From: Erythrophleum ivorense
Taxonomy: Eukaryota; Streptophyta; Magnoliopsida; Fabales; Fabaceae
Length of the DNA stretch: 64,000 nt
NCBI GenBank assembly: GCA_026724425.1
Contig: JAIUCV010000002.1
Coordinates: forward strand, 5,399,001 to 5,463,000
Direction of reading: 5' to 3'
Position numbers and translations under genes: made by a program. Every line of letters begins with the position of its first letter. Position 1 is the stretch's first letter. Of the stretch, positions 12,516-25,352 are shown piece after piece. The notes below the pieces were generated by a model. That model did not search any database. It was not told the origin of the DNA and worked only from the letters and a program-made list of their open reading frames with translations.

Positions 12516-14029
12516 TTTTAAATTAGGTACTTTTTAAATATTTTTTTGTGAAAAATAAATAGCATTTTGAATTATTATTGTGATCATGTGTAATATCCAA
12601 AATTTGAATTTTTTTAATAATATTTACAAAAAGAAAATGATTTTAAATTGTTGCCAAAAGAACCTGTGATGATTTTTAAATTATCATTTCAAAAATTTAA
12701 ATTATATCTAAAAAAGTGGGCAACTTCTATATTTTGAATCTTTTTATAAATTACATGAAACTTTTAAATTAAGTTTTTAAAAAATTGAATTATATTTTAT
12801 TAAAAAAGGTGCAGATTTTAAATTTTGCATTTTTAACAGAAAAATGTTTCACCTTTTCAATTGCTTATTTTAGAAATAGAAAAAAGTTGATAGATTTCAA
12901 ATTTTAAATATTTTGTAAACATTTTATTAATAATGGTTAAATTTAGAGGTAGCAAAAATTCCTCAAATTTAAAGATTTCTGCTTGGACTATCCATTTAGG
13001 AACCCGCATTTGAAGTTTTGTTTTGTTCGTGGAAATGGAGATGAGAGATAAACTTTCCTTGACGGTAATTTGGAGATAGGGATAAGAATCATATCCTGCC
13101 TTGCAAGGTCTCTATCGCTATCATATTATAAAAGTGTTATTCACATTTATATATAAATATATTTATTTAGATGTTATCTTTTAATTATATTTTTATAATA
13201 ATATATTTTTAATTAAAAAAAACTTTTAGAAGCTATCTTAGATTAGAATTTAGAAGGCCCTCATCTCATATCATAGGCCTTTCTATCGTCTTCTACTCCC
13301 TTCTATTGTAAAGCTATAACTCTTATATATCATAGCTGAAAACATATGTTGTCATATCCCCCCTCCAAAAAAAAAAAAATACAAGGTCTTTATGGAGAGT
13401 GACATGAATGTAAGGAATGGGGATGGGTAGAGAATTCCCTCCCTCCCCCAAGCGAAGATCAAGGATGAAGGAGAAAAAAACAATTGATTATGGAGATGAA
13501 GAATGGAAAAGCACTCTCCGCGCGGGATTGTCATTCCTAATTAAATTGATATTAGTTTAAATATATACATTGATGATCCTACTTTTTCCTTTTTTAAATT
13601 TAAAATTTTGTCCCAAAGAAAATAATACTACTAGGATTTGATTATTTTGGGAACTTGCATTAGATTAATAGAGGTTTGTGTGGGACAGCTAGAACCTAAG
13701 TGAGTTGAGTTTAGGTGATAAATTATAAACATATGTATTATTAAAAGATACCATGAAAAGCTACCCTCAAAAGGCCTCCCCCAAAAATGGGATTGTGCGA
13801 ATAGAAGGCCTTGTAAAACGTCCCATATTTATCTCACCATGCCTTCTCCAGTGGATATCGTCACTCTTGTCTCATATTAGGGAACCATTTTCGCATGCTT
13901 GACATAACCTCCATTCACAACCTTTCCTAACCATAGAAAGCCAAGACCAGAAAATAGTTTCGCGGAAAAGAAGAAATCATCATCCTCAAACCCCCTGGTA
14001 TTGTTCACCCCCAAGATAACCCGCAGCCC

Positions 14030-14036
14030 TATAAAC
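14030..14036 (+). promoter_or_regulatory. Candidate TATA box of the DnaJ-like gene
   Basis: TATAAAC lies in a GC-richer stretch about 280 bp upstream of the exon carrying the chosen start codon. A leader exon starting near 14060 and an intron ending at tttcag (14304-14309) would connect it to the coding exon. Confidence 0.45.
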
Positions 14037-14345
14037 AAACTCAACAGTTAGAGTTTCGAGCTCTACCCATATCTATCTTCCATTCTTTATGTTAGAAGTT
14101 AATATTTCTAATTCTGTACATAAAATAGCAAAATGGTTAATTAGTTACAAAATCTGGCCAGTCGGTTTAGTAAATCACGGTCCTTCTGTGATAAAATGTG
14201 GGTATAAATTGTTAAAAGAATCCTTGATTTGATTTCAACTGTGCATGCCATTCAATACTGAGAATTGTTTTCCATCTTTGAATTAATCTTCACTTGCTGT
14301 TTGTTTCAGGACCCTGTTGAAGAAGGTAAAAAACAGGGGACAACC

Positions 14346-15287
14346 ATGGAGTTCAGGGCATTAGATTTCAGAGGTAGTGATCCAATGAAATCTAGAAGTT
14401 TATATAGACATCATATTGCAGATAATGGTTTTCCAGCTTCTCTATCGACAAATGCAAGCCAAATGAGTAAAACCCCAAGCAAGAGCAAGGCAAGATATAA
14501 TTCTATACCACCCTCCCCTTCTTGTTTATGGAAAAGCGGTGGTGGCACTGGCACTACCGGCGGACTAAGAATGCCACCGTCCAGAGAAGCGAGCCCTCGG
14601 AGCAGCATGCCGATTGTGTTCTCTAATTCGCGTGGCATGCTAAAACCCCCTCCAATTGAGAAAAAACTCGAATGCACCCTTGAAGAGTTGTGTCATGGAT
14701 GCAAGAAAAAGATCAAGATTATAAGGGAAGTCCTCACAGATACCGGGTTCGTTTCCATCAATGGTTTTTGCTTCCAATGAATCATAGCATATTAGAAATT
14801 AGATATTTTACTTAATATGCTTGTTATATTGTTCTGAAACAGGGGAATAGTTCAAGAGGAGGAAATATTAACAATAAATGTGAAGCCTGGATGGAAGAAA
14901 GGAACAAAGATAACATTTGAAGGAAAAGGAAACGAGAGACCTGGTGCATACCGTGAAGACATAATTTTTATTATCTCCGAGATAAGACACAAGTTGTTTA
15001 GAAGAGAAGGTGATGATTTGGATTTGGGCTTGGAGATTCCCTTACTGAAAGCTCTTACTGGCTGCAAAATTTCAGTCCCTCTATTGGATGGAAAAAAAAT
15101 GAGTTTGACAGTGGACGATATTGTATACCCTGGCTATGAGACCATAATCACTGGCCAGGGTATGCCAATCTCCAAAGAACCAGGAAAGAGAGGAAACTTG
15201 AGAATTACATTTCTAGTTGCTTTTCCAAAACAACTTACAGATGATCAACGATCTGAAATTTTTAGCATTTTACAGGATTCTTGTTGA
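14346..15287 (+). CDS. DnaJ C-terminal (peptide-binding) protein lacking a J domain
   Basis: Type II Hsp40 C-terminal substrate-binding domains without the Hsp70-stimulating J domain. Two exons, 14346-14746 and 14843-15287, join in phase (GG|G) to give 281 residues. Residues 1-100 are low-complexity, Ser/Pro/Gly-rich. From about 103 the DNAJB-type domains begin: KKLECTLEELCHGCKKKIKI, then EILTINVKPGWKKGTKITFE and the second barrel with PLLKALTGCKISVPLLDGKK and YPGYETIITGQGMP. No HPD-containing J domain was found in the 2 kb upstream. The coding exon begins at an acceptor (14309/14310), and its first 36 bases are open in frame. A tiny upstream exon (ATG at 14089, MLE) or a more distant exon could therefore extend the N-terminus. 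Arabidopsis has J-less relatives (At1g11040, At1g44160, from memory), which supports the short model. It may act as a holdase or a competitor of full-length Hsp40s. Confidence 0.87.
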
Positions 15288-15334
15288 TCATTGGCTTTCA
15301 GATTTTTTTCGCCCTGTGATTTTGTGCTTTTCTC

Positions 15335-15340
15335 AATAAA
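15335..15340 (+). terminator. Poly(A) signal of the DnaJ-like gene
   Basis: AATAAA lies 48 bp after the stop codon within a T-rich 3' UTR, the usual position for a plant near-upstream element. Confidence 0.6.
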
Positions 15341-15668
15341 GTACTTTTCCCACCGCGGATGAGCTTTGCACAAATCATAGCGCCTAAAACTTTAGGGTGT
15401 TAACTATACTTGCATTTATAATCTTGCCAGAATGACTAGTGTAGCCTCTCATAAGGCAGAACAACCAGAAGGCATCTAAAATTAATTTCACAGATAAAAG
15501 CATATGTGTGTGTATGTATATATATATTTATTTGAAAAAGAAAAAAGAACGATGTTCAATTTACTCTCATAAACACAAGCTAAAACGAAGCTAAATTGCA
15601 CATTAAATTACAAGAAAGCCACAATGAAAGGTATATCAATGCCAGCCAAATTCCAAGACAATTTAAAC

Positions 15669-17636
15669 CTAAGACCATCCAAAAATAGCACGGATTATAC
15701 CAAGTATACTACCGCCGATCAGAGCCTTGAGCAATCTTAGCTTCGGGTTTGTGTATGGAGGGTACCTCACTGAGGCATCTCCCATGAAACCGCGATATAA
15801 AACTGCCTTTTTGTGGCTAAAAGCCTCAAAGGAGAATTTCCCATGGTATGAACCGATTCCGCTCTCCCCGACTCCCCCAAATGGCAAAGTATGGATGGCG
15901 AGCTGCATCAAAGAGAAAAAGCTAAAAAAATGAAAACGTTGATAGTGTTTAAATTTTAAATTATTTGGCAATTGGCACAGTATATGTCGAGAATCACAGA
16001 TACAGACACAGACAACTCGTGCAGTCATGGATAAGTTTCGAAAAGATATAAAATATTACATGTAGGGTAGTATCATTGACAACCAAGCCCCCTGCAGATA
16101 CAGTCATCACAAACTGCTCCCTAAGCTTCTTGTTGTTGGTAAATAAATATGCAGCGAGAGGCTTTGTTCCTGAATTAATCACATCGAAGCTTTCTTCCAA
16201 TTTATTGACCTGTTCCAAGCAATAAGAAAGGCGTTATAATAAAGGAAGTTTACTAAGGCCTCCCAAGTTCTGCAAATGTTTACAAATTTCTGACTCGTAT
16301 TAGCATGAGGACGGACACATAAATTACTATTGCAGCTTTAAAAGCAATCCAAGATCATTTTCATATTGTTTATCTTAGATTATTGAAATTGTAACCAAAG
16401 AAACAATCAACTTAGTGACTTGATTATTACCGTGATAATGGGAAGTAAAGGACCAAATATCTCCTCCTTCATTATCAGAGAATTTCGTGGCACGTCCGAT
16501 AAAATAGTGGGAGCAATCCTCCTGCCATTTGAGGGAAAGAAGAAGTGTTGGTGTCAAGATCCATAGCACATTTCACTTCACTAAACCAGAACTTATAATG
16601 TAGTCAGAAGGCAAACAGAGCTTACAGTTTGCTTTCATCCTGTTCACCTCCATAAACAATCTTACCAGCGACCTTATCATCCTCCAAGAGCTTTGTCAAA
16701 CGAGCAAAGTGATTGGCATTCACAATGCGGGATAAATCTTTTGATTCTAATGGGTTTTTTCCATAAAATTTCTCCAATTCAGTCCTTAAAGCATCCATCT
16801 AAAAAAAGGAGGCACCAAACAACAAATAAACACAGATGTAGATTCAGAATTCTAACTGTGCATAGAGAAAACTTCTTACCAACTTGGGGGCAAAGTCTTT
16901 AGTTGTTATAATATAATCTGGAGAAATGCAGGCTTGTCCATTGTTGCACCCCCACTTGCCTGCGATTATCCGTCTAGCTGCTACCTTGTCAATACAAATC
17001 AATTTGAGTTAGATATGACATGAGAGGAAGTCCAGGCAACAGCAAGTAAGAACAAAATGGCTCAGGCTATACATGTAAATTGATATCTGAATCAACAACA
17101 ACCGGAGATTTTCCTCCAAGCTCCAGAACAACTGGCGTAAGGTGTTTGGCAGCAGCAGCCATCACTATGCGTCCCACTCTTCCATTACCTACAAATCCAA
17201 GGATTACTTATTTCAGTATTCAATATCCCAGAACCGAGTTTTATCATAGTAGGACTTCTGTCATAAATCACTAAAACAGCATACACATATATATATAGAG
17301 AGAGAGAGAGTAAATTACAAAAACCTCTCTTCAGTTTTGCTAAAATTACACATCTCTTCTCTATTTTCAAAATATATAAAGATTTTCCATAAAACAAAAA
17401 GTTATCCTACACTTTAATCTAATTTTATATTTTTTTACTAAAATATCCTTCATTAATCTAAATACATATTTTTTTAACTAAAAAAATTTTAAATGGGGGA
17501 CATTTTGGTCAAAAAATTTAAAATTGAATTAAAGTATAAAGTAACTTTTTTTATTTCAACTCTGTATATATTTTGAAAATAGAAGAAAGATCTGTGTAAT
17601 TTCAACAAAATTTGGCAGAAATTTGTGTAATTTACT

Positions 17637-17667
<31 letters not shown>

Positions 17668-17973
17668 GTATAGAAAGAGAGAGAGAGAGATAGTAAAAGA
17701 AGAAAGTTTATTAGAAAGAAAAGAAAGGACAACATGTTGAAGGATACGATATCCTCAAATCAGAAATGACAAGACAAACTGAAGACAGGACAGAGAACAA
17801 AAGCCCTAACAAACATATAAGTGGAAAAGAGCTAACCAATCACTTCCCATATCAAATATATTAATCGCCCTAAAGAATGCGTTGGAATCCTCTGCTAATC
17901 AGCTTGAGCAGATCTCGTCCATTTGATATTCTTTTTTCTTAATGGAAATTCCAGCCATTCATTTTTTTCATTT

Positions 17974-18011
<38 letters not shown>

Positions 18012-21000
18012 GAAAGCAAAATGCAAGACGGTGACAGACAAATATGTCTAGTAGAAGTTGAAAAATTATCTTCATCAAACATTTTATTTTCCTCAAAATA
18101 AAAAATATATATATTAAAAACGAAAGATGGCTAGGATTGCCACAAGAAAAAAAAAAGAAAACCTTAATAGAGGGTCTAGATTCTTGAGTAGCAGAGCATC
18201 CCAACACCTAAAAAACTGCGTGCACTGAGCACCAAAGAGAAACCATATACACAATTCTAAGGAGAAGACTTAGTGTATGTTTGGATGGAGGATAAGAAAG
18301 AACAAGGAAAGCATCCATTGAAACCTTCTTTTAGATCAAGAGTTTTTTATAATGAGGAAGGGAAACGAGAGATTTTCAATAAACCTCCCAAAGCCACCAA
18401 AACTCCTCCAACCCTTGTGTTTTTAAGTTCCCTCAATTTTGGAGGTTTTGGAGGAGAAACTAAACATTTGTATCATTTCATCCTCTATTTTATCAAATCT
18501 TTATGTCAAGTAACTAAGTTTCACCGTCCATTTTTTTCCCTTGTTAATGTTAAACATTCAAATAAGGGGAAAGAAAATCATCATTTAATCATCGATAATC
18601 CAGCAGCACATATTGTAAGGAGTAGAGCACATGTATTAACATAAAAGTGAACTAAAGCAGTTTTTAATCTATCATTATACCAGTAAATCATTTCAGAAAT
18701 CTAAAATCATCCAGAAATCAAGAGAATGGCAACAAGAGAAACCTGTATAGAAAATTTTGTCCCACTTTTGCTGCAGTAGCGCAGATGTTTCATCAACTGC
18801 CCCCTCAACAACCTTTATAGACGAGTTATCCATGTACTCCCCTAACAATTTTGCCAGCAGTGATGAAGTGGCCGGAGCAATCTCTGAAGGTTTAAGCACC
18901 ACAGCATTACCAGCTGCAATAGCTCCAATGACTGGGTCAAGTGATAACACTGGAAAGACAGATAGAGCAGTTAAAAATATCATCATGATAGATTTTAAAG
19001 AAAGAGCGCTGAGGAAAGCAAAAGCTGAAATGTCATCTCATAAACATATATATAAAAAACAAGGTCAATTATCAACATACAGAATGGATAATTCCATGCT
19101 GAGATGATTAACACAACCCCCAGCGGTTCAGATACTATTTCAGCTGAAGAAGGAAAAGTTGTGATTGAAGTTTTGACCTGCATTTAAAGGAAAATTGTGT
19201 AATAAATAAAAAATTATGTCAAACAACTATACAGATAAATGTCCAACTGTCCTACACAGTGAAAGAACTTCAGATAAAATATACCTTTTCTGGCTTCATC
19301 CAGTGTTTCAGTTCTTTGAGTGCGACCTTACATGAATTTTTCAGCATAGCAATCTGCATGACAAATGTTAAATTCTCAGTTAGAAGATGACAAATATCAT
19401 TTTTTATACATTATGCTGATTACACAAGACCTCCCAACAAGTGAATATATCAGAAAATTAGCCAAACCACGTTAACTAAGATAGATTCAGTATCTTTTCT
19501 CATCAGTCTACTGAGTGATAAAAGTTCCCAGGACTACAAATTTCTGCGAATATCCAAATGGTAAAAACTACAATTGGTTAAGACTCTCAGGAAGTAGTAA
19601 TTAGAATTGGATATCCAGGACCCCTGGTTGCCCAGCCATAAAAGATCACCACATACACAGATGTAATAACCAAATGAAATCTTACAAAATTGAGATGCAA
19701 CAATATTACAGTCTTGAGAAACAAGTTAGAATTGAGCAGCAGCAGCAGCATCCTAAGATTTAGAAAAGTTTAAACCAATTCCATATGCAAAAACCAAATG
19801 ACAATGATTATTGAAAATGCAAGTCCTAACCAACTTTGAATTGCCTGCTATATGCCTTGGTATTTCTTATGAACATCAGAGCAATAAAGCAAGTCTTCTA
19901 GGATCTTCACAAAACATAAGGATTTTCCTGTTTAAATAGGCACACATTGTATGCACTATGCACATGGGATTGCGCTTGATAGCTACCAATTGAATTAGCT
20001 GGACATGGTTCATTGAATAATCTGATTATTTACTATATAACCAGTGGCGTCTCAATGCATAACTGAATCCTATGTGTCAAGTTCATGAAAAATATGCTTA
20101 AAAGTGAACTCTTAATCAAGTTAAGAAATACGTATCTATAGCTAGGACCACACACACGTAAACACTTAAACAGGGCACACCCAAACAAAAGGAAAATTGG
20201 AAAAAGAAAGTTTACAACCAAGGAGCCAGGGGACTAATAACGAGATGTACGTCAACTGAGACATCCTGTGAAAATACTCTAAAAAATACTTTACTCATTG
20301 CGGCAATAAATTTAAGACCCCCAGCCACCTATCAAAGGCAATGTTGAAACATGAGAGGACCATAAGATTGGCCCACCCCAAAATGGAAGGCCAAGTGAAC
20401 TTCTGGAGAACGCCATTAATGCTCACACCAGCCACCCATATTCCGTTACGGTAGAAGCACACAGATAAATTTAGTATCCCAAGAACAAGACATGAACACA
20501 GAAAAATGTTAGAATAGAATCCATTGTAAAATTTCTTATGGGGAGGGCCGCAGACAAATTCAAAGAACACACGCAATTAATGTTGAACAAACATCTATAT
20601 CATATTTCCCGCAAAATCGGACCATACAAAATGAATGAACATGTCAATAACCCAAAAGCACAATTGACAAAGACAGTGTCTATCTTCCATCCTAGCAGCA
20701 GGTCATCAAAAATCCACAATAGAACAATTTTGACCAAATAGAATTTGTAGCGATAACAACTCCACTAAGTTTAAAACAGGCAAACTTAAAGCACGAGTGA
20801 ACATTATAGAAAACTAAAAAAGAAAACAGACGAATGACTATTAAACATATGATAGATTGTCACATAGAAGACCTCGTAGGCAACGGTTTCAAGTGGGGGC
20901 TTGGAGAGGTCGGAGCGGAGAGCGTCGACTATCTGTTGCTCGCGATCATCGACCAACTTCGAAAGGGCCTTCAACTGCAAAACTCTCCACTCGTAACTTC

Positions 21001-21094
21001 GCGTCCTACCGGAAGCGAAGGTGCCCCTCAGCTCCTCCACAAGCAACGCCGCCGCTTCTGCATCGAACACTTTCTTTGACTCCTCGGTCGACAT
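15669..21094 (-). CDS. ALDH3H1: Class-3 aldehyde dehydrogenase, ALDH3H1-like
   Basis: NAD(P)-dependent oxidation of aldehydes to carboxylic acids; plant ALDH3 enzymes detoxify lipid-peroxidation aldehydes under stress. Ten minus-strand exons: 21094-20873, 19353-19285, 19177-19081, 18949-18743, 17188-17073, 16984-16880, 16798-16626, 16521-16431, 16209-16060 and 15902-15669. All are in phase and encode 487 residues, the usual family length. Visible motifs: VLIISAWNYPF, AGNAVVLKPSE, KIFYTGNGRVG (cofactor loop), VVLELGGKSPVVV (general-base Glu about 221), GCNNGQACISPDY (nucleophile Cys about 256), EEIFGPLLPI and LPFGGVGESGIGSYHGK. The hydrophobic tail (KALIGGSILGIIRAIFG) could anchor it to a membrane. 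The start at 21094 (MSTEESKKVFD) matches relatives better than the in-frame ATG at 21118. Similarity to remembered ALDH3H1 is high throughout, but ALDH3I1/F1 orthology was not tested. Intron 4 carries a MITE and a TA microsatellite. Confidence 0.95.
17310..17636. mobile_element. Foldback MITE inside ALDH3 intron 4
   Basis: The left arm (gtaaattac... aaaattacaca... ctctattttcaaaatatat) and right arm are inverted copies over about 90-150 bp, giving an almost fully palindromic element ending in gtaaattaca / tgtgtaatttac. A related copy lies at 25054-25352, sharing the internal 'ctaaatacatattttt' and 'cattttggtcaaaaaa' segments. It is non-coding and spliced out with the intron. Confidence 0.65.
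17976..18008. repeat. (TA)n microsatellite
   Basis: About 16 uninterrupted AT units in ALDH3 intron 4. Another TA/GA run flanks the MITE at 17285-17310 and 17637-17690. Confidence 0.9.
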
Positions 21095-21589
21095 TATCAG
21101 AGACAAAAACGCAAACACCCAGAATCACAGAACGAGAACGAGGGTTGCTTCGCTCTCCGACGGTGCTAGAAAATTGAACTAGTCCTGATATAATGGCTCT
21201 GTAAGTTGAATTGGATTAGCGTCACAGCTACAGCGAGGAAGGAAATAAAGAACGCTGCGACGACTGCCGAAGGCGCCGTGTCGTGTAGTTCTATAGATCT
21301 CTGCGAATCTATAGTAAACTAATGGGTGGGATTCGCATTAATATAATAAACTCCATCCTTCGTGGCCAATAGCAAGGAGATTGTTGATCACGCGTCGTTG
21401 ACAGCGCGTAGGATGATGAGAAAATGCTTGGCTTGAGACTATCCCCAAATCCAAGGCTGCCCTTGCTTCCCAAGTGGAATTGGTTTGAGAGGATGGGTGC
21501 TCCGATGGAACACCTCTGAGTCCGAGCAGCAGCCACGTTTCACTAATCATTGGGTTTCTTACTATAAATTTGAATTTCTTACTTGCAAA

Positions 21590-21895
21590 TCAATTTATCC
21601 GTAATTCTTTTATATTTTTGTTATTAAATTTTTTAATTAAATATAATAAATATGATAGTGTATGCTGAGGACATGTTATTCTAACGGCATTCAAATTTTT
21701 CTTGCAATAAGAAGTTCACGAGTTCAAATCGCAGGGTGTGCGTGTCCTCTTATAATAAAAAAAATAATAGTGTATAATTTAATTAGATAATAAAACAGTT
21801 ATTTATATTATATATATCTATTATGTTATTATTAAAAAAATCAAATATTTATTATGTTTTAATTAAAAATTTAATAATAAAAATATAACTAATTG
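21590..21895. repeat. AT-rich MITE-like inverted repeat, copy C, split by a SINE
   Basis: The ends 'atttttgttattaaattttt' (left) and 'ttaataataaaaatataac' (right) are inverted copies and match the element at 48895-49105. The SINE-like insertion at 21664-21766 interrupts it. Confidence 0.5.
21655..21775 (+). mobile_element. SINE-like insertion with 9-bp target duplication
   Basis: A GC-richer block of about 100 bp is bounded by ATAGTGTAT at 21655-21663 and again at 21767-21775. It has an RNA polymerase III B-box-like motif (gagttcaaatcgc) and an A-rich tail (ataataaaaaaaat) before the second copy of the duplication. These are SINE hallmarks. The tRNA of origin was not identified. Confidence 0.6.
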
Positions 21896-24800
21896 CATAT
21901 TAAGATTCCATATATAGCAAGTTGACAAAGTTATGAATGAAAATAACAAAAATAATTTTGTAGATAAAAAAAAGTCTTTTATATCTATTTTTTAAAAGAA
22001 TAATAAACAATATAGATGTTATTGAATAATAATAGACAATATTCAAATTTTTTTAATTTTGTTCCCTTTTTCAATCTGATACCAAATGTGCCCTTAAGTT
22101 TTTCTTTTCATATTAATGTGATGACAAATTTCGTGGACACTTTCAATAGTTAATGTGATGTTTGTTATATATTATTTCTAAATTAGAAAGAATTTAAGAA
22201 TTAAATTAATTGTCCTACTTACGATATTGAATATGTCGTAATAAATTTTTTAAATAAGTGAATTCTATTGTTTTAGTAATATATTGATTCATTATCTTAG
22301 TATCAAAACAGTAATTCTGGCCTTTCTTTTTTTTTTTTTTACAAATATTTTTATGAGTAAATTAATGATTTAATTATTAAAAAAATTATTTTTTTAATTC
22401 AATCATCTAAAGATAAAACCTTCTTAATTGAGTTCTCTTAATTTATTTCAATTTATTTTATTTAATACTTTTGATCGTTTTGTATAATTAGCTATCTTTT
22501 AAATTTAAGCCTCGAGGAGTCGTGGCTCCTTCGGTAACTTCCACGGCTCCAGCACTCCACTACAGCGTGATTTAGGATAAAGGGGTCCATCTAAGCTCGA
22601 ACTTGTAATCAGTCACAACCCAACAAATTAGGTGGGGCTCGCTCAAGTTTTTGAAACTTGTACGCATAAACTTTTGAGCTATTTTTATATATAAAAATGG
22701 GAAAAAAGGTATATAATATCAAGACTTATAACTCTGAAAAAAAAAAAAAAACTCAATTCACACATGTAGAATGAGAAGCAGATAAAAACTTAAATGTAAT
22801 TACACATACAATTATATATGACTAGTGACTAGCGATATATTATCTAATAAGAAATATTATAATTTATTCTAAAATCTTCCCACAAAAGTGGTTGGGTATA
22901 AGTGCAGGGTTTCAAACTACTTTAATTTATTCAATCAAATAAATAGGTAACCAACTCTTGTATGAATTCCACAAATCAATTATTCACAATTTGTCAAGTA
23001 GTCCTAATACCGACTAATCATATCACTTGTAAAACTCAATCAATAAATTTAACGTAAATTAAATTACCTTCATATGAGATTTGGCTAAATTATGTTTTAT
23101 TTAAAAAAATTCAATTCTCTTAATATTTTAATATATATATATATATATTACAAAAACATTCTTTTAATTTATTTTCTATCAATGAATTAATTTTTTGCAT
23201 GATACAAATTATAATTTGATTCGTAATATGATAATAAAAATAATTAAATTAATATTAAATTATAATATGAGTCAGTAATTTTATTCTTAACTAATTATTT
23301 ACTCATACCGTAATTTTTTTATATTTGTGTTTAAATTTTGAAGTATAATATACGCGATGAATTTATTTTATAAAATTGTTAGAATCCCATTGTCAAGTAG
23401 ATTTTGGTGAAAAAAAATTGACAAAAGCTTGTGAAATAAACATAACAATAACTTTTCAGACAAAACAAATTTGTGTGAAACTGATAAATGAGGTATGTTA
23501 CAACAACAAACTAATATATGCCTCGTAAGAAAGATTCATTTTGACTATATTTTCTCAAAATGTAACCTATAATTAATAACACCAAAGATCATTCAAATAT
23601 ATGATGGATAAAACTATACAGCACTATAATTTTTATAATTTTATTTTTAATATGGTAAAAAAATATTTAATAATTTTAATTTTTCACATATATATTGTGT
23701 AAAAGTTAATTTTATTGATAAAAAAATAAATTCAAAGAGAGGCAAGTATAATTTTTTTAAAAATCAAGTTTAGTGTAATCAAACTTAAGAAAAAAATAAG
23801 ATAATTTACTAAAAACTTATTAAGCGATATGAAAACTCGTTCATAAAATATGTTAAGTAATTTATTTTTGCAAGGACTGCCAGTTAATTTTGTTGTTGTA
23901 AAATGAGAATATAATATCAACACATGAGCTCTTCAATAAATGAACATTAATGAGTGTACATTCTTATGAGACCCTTGGGGGAGACTGGGACTATACATGA
24001 CTGCCACGTGGAATTTAGGATGTTGAGGTGTTTATTATGACTTCCCTATCTAAGTAAATGACCACTGCTAATGTCTTGCACGAGTTGGTAGAAATTAGGT
24101 ATTTTCCGTTAGCGGATACAACCGAGAAACCAAACTTGATTGTCCATTTGACTATAAGTGCAGGGTCAAGAAATTTAGCTTGTTGTTTTGTCAACATGTT
24201 TTCTTTATATAATTTATGTAATAGTTATTATATTTTTATAATTATTTGTTTATTCACTCATTTAACTATTAAATTATTTTTTAAAACCAAAAATACAATA
24301 ATAATTTTTTATTTCACCTATTTACAAATTATATATATATATATATATATATTAATTATATCATCCAATTAAACAACTTGTTATTTATTTTTGTCTAAAT
24401 GTAAAAATTTTGATTTTGAAGGAAATTCATTTTAGAAAGCTTGATTTTAAATTATATCGGCAGGATAAATAATGCACTACTCAAATTCATTATCGGCATT
24501 TGGTTCCATGATCAATTAATTATCTCTTTACGGCGTGTTCGACAATTTGCAGATATTGTATTTTTTTTTTTTCAATTGAGACTTTAATGAGGAGAGAACT
24601 TTTTCTTTAAAAGAAGCTAAGTTATTTCAATTCAAATGTGGAATTTATTATAACTAATAAATTATATTAATAAAATATAATTAACAATAATTAATCTGCA
24701 TTTTTTATATCAATACAATTTAACTTTACCAATTGAGATAATTTTTGTATTATTGTCTTTTTTTATATATTTTTAAAGCTATAAACTCCATAGTAATTTT

Positions 24801-25053
24801 TTTAAAGAAAGAGTTGTAATTACTCAAAATTTAAGAATACATCCATTAAGTCATCAACATAATTCTTGTTAAAATCACACACAAGTTAAATTATAAAAAA
24901 AGGGCCAAAAAATATTTATTAAAAAGTTAAATTTATTTTTTTAAATCATTTGCTTAAAATTTCGTATTCCTAAACCACACCTGTTTGTTCCTATAGGCAA
25001 AAAGCATACATTGGCCCATTTTAAAACTTACCATTTGAACCAAATAAATAAGA

Positions 25054-25352
25054 GTAAATTATAAAGATTTTTTTTAATTTTTAAAATATATATAGAGCTT
25101 TTTGAAATAAAAAAATTATCTTATTTTTTAGTTTAATTTAATTTTTTAAATCAAAATATCCTCTATTAAATCTAAATATATATTTTTAAAATAAAAATTT
25201 GTAAATAGAGCTATTTTGGCAAAAAAAATTAAAATTAAAAAAATATAAAATAACTTTTTATTTTAAAAGGTATTTCTATATATATATATGTATATATTTA
25301 AGAAAAATATTTATATAATCTTAACAACCTTTTAAAAAAATTTGGATAAGTC
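25054..25352. mobile_element. Second copy of the ALDH-intron foldback MITE
   Basis: Shares with 17310-17636 the gtaaatta terminus, the 'atcctctattaaatctaaat' core and the 'gagctattttggcaaaaaaa' segment, in the same order, followed by the inverted arm. It is more diverged than the intronic copy. Confidence 0.5.

Larger units (their letters stand above)
8203..14029. other. AT-rich intergenic region with MITEs
   Basis: Roughly 5.8 kb between two divergently transcribed genes. No exon chain was found on either strand; the ORF at 9346-9555 has low-complexity composition and no recognised family. The region holds an AT-rich inverted-repeat element (8715-8935), a short tandem duplication (10751-10812), a Stowaway-type MITE (12067-12362) with another AT-rich repeat fragment beside it, and many A/T homopolymer runs. 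Confidence 0.6.

Noticed and set aside
20834..21177. Two plus-strand ORFs over the ALDH3 first exon
   Set aside because: Antisense shadows of a GC-richer coding exon whose minus-strand frame matches ALDH3.
22500..22680. GC-richer block in AT-rich spacer, checked as tRNA or gene fragment
   Set aside because: No cloverleaf with a proper T-arm/B-box and no open frame; probably an old repeat fragment.
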